Positions 58,351-64,000 of a stretch of 64,000 bases of DNA are shown piece after piece. The stretch spans positions 3,642,001 through 3,706,000 of the forward strand of contig CM060112.1 of the NCBI GenBank assembly GCA_030522415.1, read 5' to 3'. The notes below the pieces were generated by a model that worked only from the letters and a program-made list of their open reading frames with translations, searched no databases and was not told where the DNA came from. A program made the position numbers and the translations under genes. How positions within the stretch are numbered: position 1 is the first letter of the stretch; each line of letters starts with the position of its first letter. The DNA is from Channallabes apus (lineage: Eukaryota > Chordata > Actinopteri > Siluriformes > Clariidae).

Positions 58351-59740
58351 CATATTATCCGCCGTTACGCGCACCACGTCTTAATTTTTAGACACACGTT
58401 TTGTTACAGGACTAAACTTGCATGACTTTGTGGTTTAGCTGCTCTGAAACCAAAAGAGGCACCAAAAGACAAATGTTCAAAAGTCCGTGCTCTTTATTGT
58501 CATGGGCAAAAAAAACAGGCAGAAATTCTTACTTGCATTTCACAATGAAAATGAGAAGCCAATTCAAACAACAAGACACAGCAGCATTAGAGCAAACGGC
58601 AAACATACACAGTACGGTTTTATACACAGTTTACTTAAAGATTTTATTCCAGAGCCAATGTACAATCCGCTCGTCGAGATCTGTAATACACAAAGTGCAA
58701 GCAAAGTGGACATACACAGTCCTTTTGTGTATTTGTAATTTTTTATTTATTTATTTATTTTACATATGGGGATAAAATATATGCTATTTGTCAAAGCAAA
58801 TAGACCAAGATATCACATAAATGATGCTTAATTTACTCAGAATTCTTACTTTAGCTCATACTTTGCACTTCTTACAAGCGCACTAATAAAAGACATTTAT
58901 TTTATAGCTAATGCAATACTTAGCATGAGTCCAGCGACTGGTGTTATAATTAGTCAGTGTTTGCATATTGTTGCTACAATTAAAAAAAAAAAAAACCTCT
59001 CTAATAGATACAGTACGTACTAAATCCCATCCTGTGCACTAAACTACTACATAGTACGCTCGAATAGATATTAAATCCACGGCTAAATCACAATCTGAGT
59101 GATAAACTACTAAATAAAATCCAAACAGAATTCCACACTATACAAAAGCCTGAAACTGAGATTTAGATTACGAATGCATCTACTTTGTATGAAAATACTG
59201 TGTGAAATATTTTGCCTCCTTCATTTTTATTACACCACTGATGATCGAACGTATACAGTATCTTGGCTCTAATAGTTTTATTGTCAAGCTATTGAGAGAT
59301 ATTGCATTCTAACCTCCCACCACAACAGAACAGTGCAAAACTTCGATGTGTGTGTGTGTGTGTGTATAACTTGCCATTTAATAGTCTTGCTTGTTTTTCC
59401 TCTTTTCCCTGATAATACCGGATGTTTAGCAGGTGGCCGTACCAGGGCTCCCAGGTTACTGACTGGTTATGAAATATTCACAGTGTGGGAGTTTCTGCAT
59501 ACAAATGCTTTATTTGGAAAGGCAGCGTGAGCGGAGTCCAAATATAATGTTTACATGTCTGTTTTTTTATGAGAACGCTCCAAGACCGGTCTGAACGTCA
59601 TGCTTCATTTTTGTGGAAGCCTGTCGTTTTCAGTTGAATTAAAAGCGATTGAAATTATGCTTCAGTATATTATATTTCCAGAAACCCCTTGAAAACATTT
59701 TTAGTTAGATTTCTGCAACAGCGTGATTGAGTTCTTGACT
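58351..59740. other. unassigned non-coding sequence
   Basis: A 117-codon plus frame (58422-58775) has no recognisable domain. (TG)n at about 59345-59362. Confidence 0.3.
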
Positions 59741-59850
59741 CTGATTGGCCAGAAGTGTGTTGATTAAGTTTCTTTAACAGTAAGTCTGACAGCAGTGCAA
59801 GTTTATATTAATGCACTCCTTCTATTGCGTTACCGTTTCTATGGTAACAG
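59741..59850 (+). repeat. CCAAT/X-box dispersed repeat, copy 6
   Basis: CTGATTGGCCAGAAG (CCAAT type) followed about 80 bp later by GTTACCGTTTCTATGGTAAC, same layout as 42141-42240. Confidence 0.6.
59835..59848. promoter_or_regulatory. X-box-like (RFX-type) motif
   Basis: GTTTCTATGGTAAC fits the 14-bp X-box consensus at every position. It lies inside a dispersed repeat with no recognised gene nearby, so function is unproven. Confidence 0.3.
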
Positions 59851-60475
59851 GTCAGTCACATGCTTTTGAACTGTGGATGCTTCACATAAACAGGTTTATT
59901 AAAAAAAAAGTGTATATTTTTAAAAATGTGTGTAATGTTAAAAATGGTGAAGTTAAAATGAAAAAAAAAAAAAGAAAAGCTGCTTTAATGCTTGTAAGAA
60001 CTTGTGCATGTTTCATGACATTACGTTCCTATAACATCTTTAGAATGAGATTACATAAATCCTGCTGCTAGTGGAAACCATATTTGGAGATGAGCAATGA
60101 TAGAAAAATAATAATAATTAAAAAATCAGCGTTTTAATTGACACCATCAACCAGTGAATAATATTCCATTTTCCTCTACAAAAATCCTTCCACACAATAT
60201 TATTAACTACAATCGAGTCTGCGTCAGCTGCTCAATAATGACCTATACATCCAGTATGAAAAAGCACTTATTTAAAATCAAAGGACGAACAGGAAATTAA
60301 GCTACTTTACACAGAGGAATGTTCTGCTGCCCTTGAACATACAATATACTCTCTTTCCTACTACGCTTTATTCATGACGCACGTCTGCTGTGATTATCCA
60401 TGGCGCATAATGCTGTCTTTGTTCTGTCTGGTGGCGGTGATGAATCTTCTCCAGTACGCATTATACTAATGAGCC
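59851..60475. other. unassigned non-coding sequence
   Basis: No gene was recognised. An 86-codon low-complexity frame is ignored. Confidence 0.3.
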
Positions 60476-61044
60476 TATAATGTTGCAGAAGTATTCAACC
60501 CCTTGAACTTTTCCACATTCTGTTGTGCTACAACATGGAACATAGCCGATTCATTATCACTGGGATTTCATTACAAAACGGCATCATGAGAGGCCAAGAA
60601 GCTAAGGTTCTAAAAAAAAAAGTATCAATCAGGGATGTTTTATACAAAACTCCCTAAAATTTGAATGTCATCCAATCAGTTATGAAGGAATTTGGCACAA
60701 CTGTGACTCTGCCCAGAGGAGACAATCCACCAAATGTCAGTGACTGGGTAAAAAGGGCATTACTCAGGAAAACAACCAAGTCCAAGTGTGTCTTTGAAGG
60801 CACTGGAGAGATCCAAAGCTCAGCACTGGACGAGAGCCAGGGTTGGAGACACAGCAAGAATGTAGAAATGGTTCTGTGGTCTCCAAAAAGAAGCAGTTGG
60901 CAGAAAACCAAAACACTGCTCATCATCCTGAAAACACCCTCCTCACTGTGAAGCATGGTGGTGGTGGTAGCATAAAGTTGTGAGGATTGGTTGGTTTGGA
61001 ATCCTGGTTAAGAAACTGTTTGGAGTTTGTAGCTGGGAGTCCAG

Positions 61045-61320
61045 ATAGCAGTTTGGCCAAACTCACTGGGAGAAGAGGGGATGGGATAATCACACTTTCA
61101 CATCAATCATATGTACACGCAAGCGGAGGTGGTGGATAGCGCTTTCCTTTGAGTTTAAAAAGATGACAGGAGGAAACATGATAGTTTTCACTTTCTCTGT
61201 TTAGTATTTGTTGCCTTGATGAGAGTCTGCCCTAAAAGAGAGATGAGTGGGAACTGACTATGAATAAATTAGGCAGAAAATCAGGGAAAAGGATCACCAA
61301 AAACAAAATTGTAGCAAGAC
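61045..61320 (+). repeat. old copy of the 400-bp SINE family
   Basis: Follows the 61421 SINE body in order: ACACGCAAGCGGAGGTGGTG, AAAAGATGACAGGAGGAAAC, ATGATAGTTTTCAC and TTAGGCAGAAAATCAGGG. The tRNA head is absent or unrecognisable. It is much more diverged than its neighbour. Confidence 0.6.
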
Positions 61321-61420
61321 TCGAAAATTTCTTACCCACAATTGAATCTAACCAAGCTTGAGCAATTTTGCCAAGAAAAATATCAGGAACCAGATGTGCA
61401 CACTTGATAGTGGTATCTGG

Positions 61421-61870
61421 GCCTCAGAGTGGCGCAGTGGTAAAGTGCTCGCCCTGTCATCCGGAGATCGCTGGTTCGATTCCCGGGTGATGCTGTAACC
61501 TCTCGCAGCCAGAGGTCTAGAGAAAGCTGATTGGCCGAGCTCTCTCAGAGGGGAGGGATGAGAGGTACCTCATGCTCCCACATTAATCACGACTCTACAG
61601 CCAATCAGGGGCGTCTGTGAGCTCACGCAAGCGGAAGGAGTGGATAGTGCTGTCCTCCGAGTGTGTTACTCCGCCCCCAACGGTGCGTGAGCGAGCAGTT
61701 CGAAAAGATGCCGTCGGCTGGCGTCACGTGGTTCGGAGAAAACATGTGATAGTCTTCGGCCCTCCCGACTGTGTGGTAGTAGTAGCCTTAATGTGGGAGC
61801 CCCCTAGTGACGGGGAGGAATTGGACACGTCTAAATTAGGGAGAAAATCAGGAAAAAATCCCCCTCCCCC
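61421..61870 (+). mobile_element. tRNA-derived SINE, 400-bp family (copy 2)
   Basis: Head GAGTGGCGCAGTGGTAAAGT and GGTTCGATTCCCGGGTGATG. Body CTGATTGGCCGAGCTCTCTC, CCACATTAATCACGACTCTA and GTGTTACTCCGCCCCC. Tail GGAATTGGACACGTCTAAAT, then an A/C-rich end. Colinear with the minus-strand copy at 38660-39074. The 100-codon open frame inside is a read-through of the SINE. Confidence 0.87.
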
Positions 61871-61989
61871 CCAAAAAAAAGATGTATCTTTTTTACCCGT
61901 GTTCTCCACCTTCAACTAATATTAATCAAACACTAAAATATGTTTTGATTCCATGCTGTAATGTGGAAAAAGTTAAAAAGGTGTGCAGT

Positions 61990-62016
61990 ACTGTGTGTGT
62001 GTGTGTGTGTGTGTGT
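61990..62016. repeat. (GT)n microsatellite
   Basis: A GT run close to the right end of the family F relic. Confidence 0.9.
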
Positions 62017-62056
62017 TGAGGGGAGGGGAGGGGCGAATACTTCTGCAATGCACTGT

Positions 62057-62779
62057 ATACTGTGATGTGTACTATGAGAAGAGATCCCACTATTCAGAAG
62101 CAGCTAGATGATAGAAATCTGGTTGCAGTGTAATTGCTTCTCTCGGTGTGACGCTGAGAAAGAGCTCTGCCTGAAATGATGTATATATCTCATTAAACAC
62201 ACACGCAAACACACACATACGCACATGATTTATAGTGTAGGGGGGAAAAAATCAGCGTGAGTTATACTTTAAGTAAGACAACATAAACCCAGACTCAAAA
62301 TGACGGGTTGGTTTGAACGTGCTCGTGGTTGCAGGGTTTTTTTTTGTTTTTTTTTTAAAGGAGAGGAAAAAAAGAAAACAGAGGAATTGTTTGACTTCCT
62401 GCTTTGCCTAGGGTGGATTGAAAGCCTAAAACTTGTGCAGTAAATATAAGATTAAAGTAGGGCTTGAGATTAAACTTCATCTAAGCACTTATCTCCGGCA
62501 GACAGGTGCTTCGGCTCACACAATAAAACTGCTATGTGAGGCAGTTCTTACATAAATTAGCATGTCATTGGCTATGCACCGGGGAGATTCCAACTCCGAT
62601 TGTAAATCCTGTAAGCAGTTGGATTTTTAGTCTTCGGGTTTCCTGATGCAGCTTTCAGCTTAGTGTGCCTCTGATATCTGTCACAATAATATGTTCAACT
62701 CCTTCATGTTCCCGTTTTTACAGATTTCCCTCCTTTTCAGTGTTGCTTACTACAAAAAGAAAATTACCATAAAAGTCCT
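62057..62779. other. unassigned; candidate conserved block
   Basis: 62470-62700 is balanced and non-repetitive (TAAATTAGCATGTCATTGGC, TTTCCTGATGCAGCTTTCAG). Enhancer-like texture only. Confidence 0.2.
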
Positions 62780-62840
62780 TAAACAATGGTTGGGCAGGTA
62801 GTGGGGAGGGGTGAATACTTATGCAGTATTTTAGATAACT
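62780..62840. repeat. Tc1 right-end fragment
   Basis: GGGGAGGGGTGAATACTTATGC resembles the right terminus of the family F type element. Nothing else of it is visible. Confidence 0.35.
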
Positions 62841-63129
62841 AAATACATATGTGTGTCATATGGAATAAAATGAAGGGATAAAGTATTTCTTAACACATAC
62901 TGTACAGAAGAGCATGATTCATGGTTCTTTTTAAGAAAAAAAAAAAAACCTTTCCATTGTTTGAGATTATTATATATTGTATGAAATTATTTAATTTCTG
63001 AAACTAATGACTTGTTTTTTTTTTTAATTAATTAGTGAAACTGACATTTTGCAAAAAAATAATAATAATAATAATAATTATAGGAAATGTTGTTTAAACT
63101 TTGTAAGTGTGCAATATGATACACAATCT

Positions 63130-63830
63130 AGAACTTGAGTTCCTGTCTATGAATTCAGTGCTAATCTAACCTGACATTAGCAAAGAACTTTACTCTATAG
63201 CTTTAATAACGTAATCTTTTATAATTAAATGCTTGTCTAATCTGCCATAAGCAAAAAAAAAAAAATCTACTTTCTCAACTATCTACTGTATTTATTAATA
63301 TTAGCTAGGCGGCGCGGTGGTGTAGTGGTTAGCACTGTCGCCTTGCACCTCCAGGGTCTGGGTTCGATTCCCCGGCCAGGCTCGATTCCCGTCTCTGTGT
63401 GCATGGAGTTTGCATGTTCTCCCCGTGCTTGGTGGGTTTCCTCCGGGTACTCCGGTTTCCTCCCACAGTCCAAAGATATGCAGGTTAGGCTAATTGGCGT
63501 TCCTAAATTGCCCGTAGTGTGTGATTGGGTGTGTGAGTGTGTGTATGTGTGTGTGCCCTACGATGGATTGGCACCCTGTCCAGGGTGTACCCCGCCTAGT
63601 GCCCGAAGTCTCCTGGGATAGGCTCCAGGTCCCCCGCGACCCTGAACACAGGATTAAGCGATATAGAAAATGAATGAATGAATGAATGAATAATATTAGC
63701 TACTAAAATTGCTGCTGGTCCAACCTGGCATTAGCACAGAACTTGAAATGCTCTCTAGCTAATAACGTTAGCTAATGAAATTGACGCTACTCTAACCTGG
63801 TCATAATCTTAGCCAATAAAATCAGTCCTG
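63130..63830. repeat. short tandem repeat, about 80-bp unit, split by SINE
   Basis: Units with TCTAACCTGACATTAGCAAAGAACTT, TCTAATCTGCCATAAGC, CCAACCTGGCATTAGCACAGAACTT and CTCTAACCTGGTCATAATC lie before and after the SINE at 63308-63690, with TAGCTAATAACGTTAGCTAA between units. Confidence 0.6.
63308..63690 (+). mobile_element. young tRNA-derived SINE (copy 2)
   Basis: Same family and orientation as 3115-3491, about five substitutions apart. Perfect 12-bp target duplication TAATATTAGCTA at 63296-63307 and 63691-63702. The tail is (AATG)n. Confidence 0.93.
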
Positions 63831-64000
63831 GTACATCGATCAACCATCAGCACACTTTTAAAGTAGAAGGACAAGATGTTAGTTTTATACTGTGTTTAGC
63901 TGATTGTGTTAGTACGCTAGTTCCTGGACAAGGTTGGTTGAACTTGAAATTGGACTTAGAAAATGAATACAGTCAAACCTCCTACTGTATAAGCGAAGAA

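Larger units (their letters stand above)
60476..62056 (+). pseudogene. Tc1-like transposon relic (family F) with SINE insertions
   Basis: The left terminus TTGCAGAAGTATTCAACCCC (60484) and the right terminus GAATACTTCTGCAATGCACTG then TA (62056) are matching Tc1 ends. The transposase remnants run in order on the plus strand: KEFGTTVTLPRGDNPPNVSD and KRALLRKTTK (hook and second helix-turn-helix region, 60690-60780), later GTGAAGCATGGTGGTGGTGG (VKHGGG box, 60950). The catalytic Asp/Glu motifs are lost, and two SINEs of one family occupy the 3' half. It is inactive. Confidence 0.78.

Noticed and set aside
60661..60956. About 100-codon frames on both strands as a gene
   Set aside because: The plus frame is the decayed N-terminal part of a Tc1 transposase and the minus frame is its shadow.

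Overview
The window looks like intergenic or intronic DNA from a teleost fish. It is AT-rich and contains no host gene that I can recognise. It is dense in Tc1/mariner-type DNA transposons, several tRNA-derived SINE families, L2-type LINE 3' ends, hAT and PIF/Harbinger non-autonomous elements, and many (CA)n, (CT)n, (TA)n and minisatellite tracts. This mix fits an otophysan such as a catfish, but the species is an inference, not something I can read directly.

Layout. 1-9 kb: mostly unassigned sequence with candidate conserved non-coding blocks (1.08-1.83 kb), a young SINE with a 13-bp target duplication (3.1 kb), a mariner-like MITE, a hAT element with 8-bp TSD (4.4 kb) and a Harbinger-like element with TAA TSD (6.1 kb). 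9.3-11.4 kb: a satellite with a period of about 60 bp, broken by a SINE and a MITE. 11.9-12.8 kb: an L2-type LINE fragment. 14.6-25.6 kb: Tigger-like copies, a Tc1 relic, SINE relics, an internally deleted mariner and an L2 3' end. 26-31 kb: a Tc1-derived MITE, a Harbinger-like element with a broken Myb-like ORF, and two different Tc1 families at either end of one (TA)n tract. 32-40 kb: a cluster of SINEs with a shared body, a 30-bp minisatellite, and a Tc1-derived element split by a SINE. 40-52 kb: mariner and Tc1 relics and a 135-bp local duplication. 52.66-54.28 kb: a complete Tc1-like transposon with an uninterrupted 340-codon transposase, the only convincing intact protein-coding gene here. 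54.8-64 kb: a degenerate minisatellite, another Tc1-derived MITE, a Tc1 relic holding two SINEs, and a second young SINE inside a tandem repeat.

The elements form one ecology. An apparently intact Tc1 could supply transposase to its own deletion derivative at 28.8 kb. L2-type LINEs are the usual suppliers of reverse transcriptase to fish SINEs. The most interesting signal is diffuse: the heptamer TAC(A/T)GTA, the expected scar of a Tc1/Sleeping Beauty-type excision, occurs about 76 times by hand count against roughly 13 expected from base composition. This suggests that the window carries a fossil record of transposon departures. A second unnamed pattern is a dispersed repeat family (about six copies) that carries CCAAT (NF-Y-like) and X-box (RFX-like) motifs.
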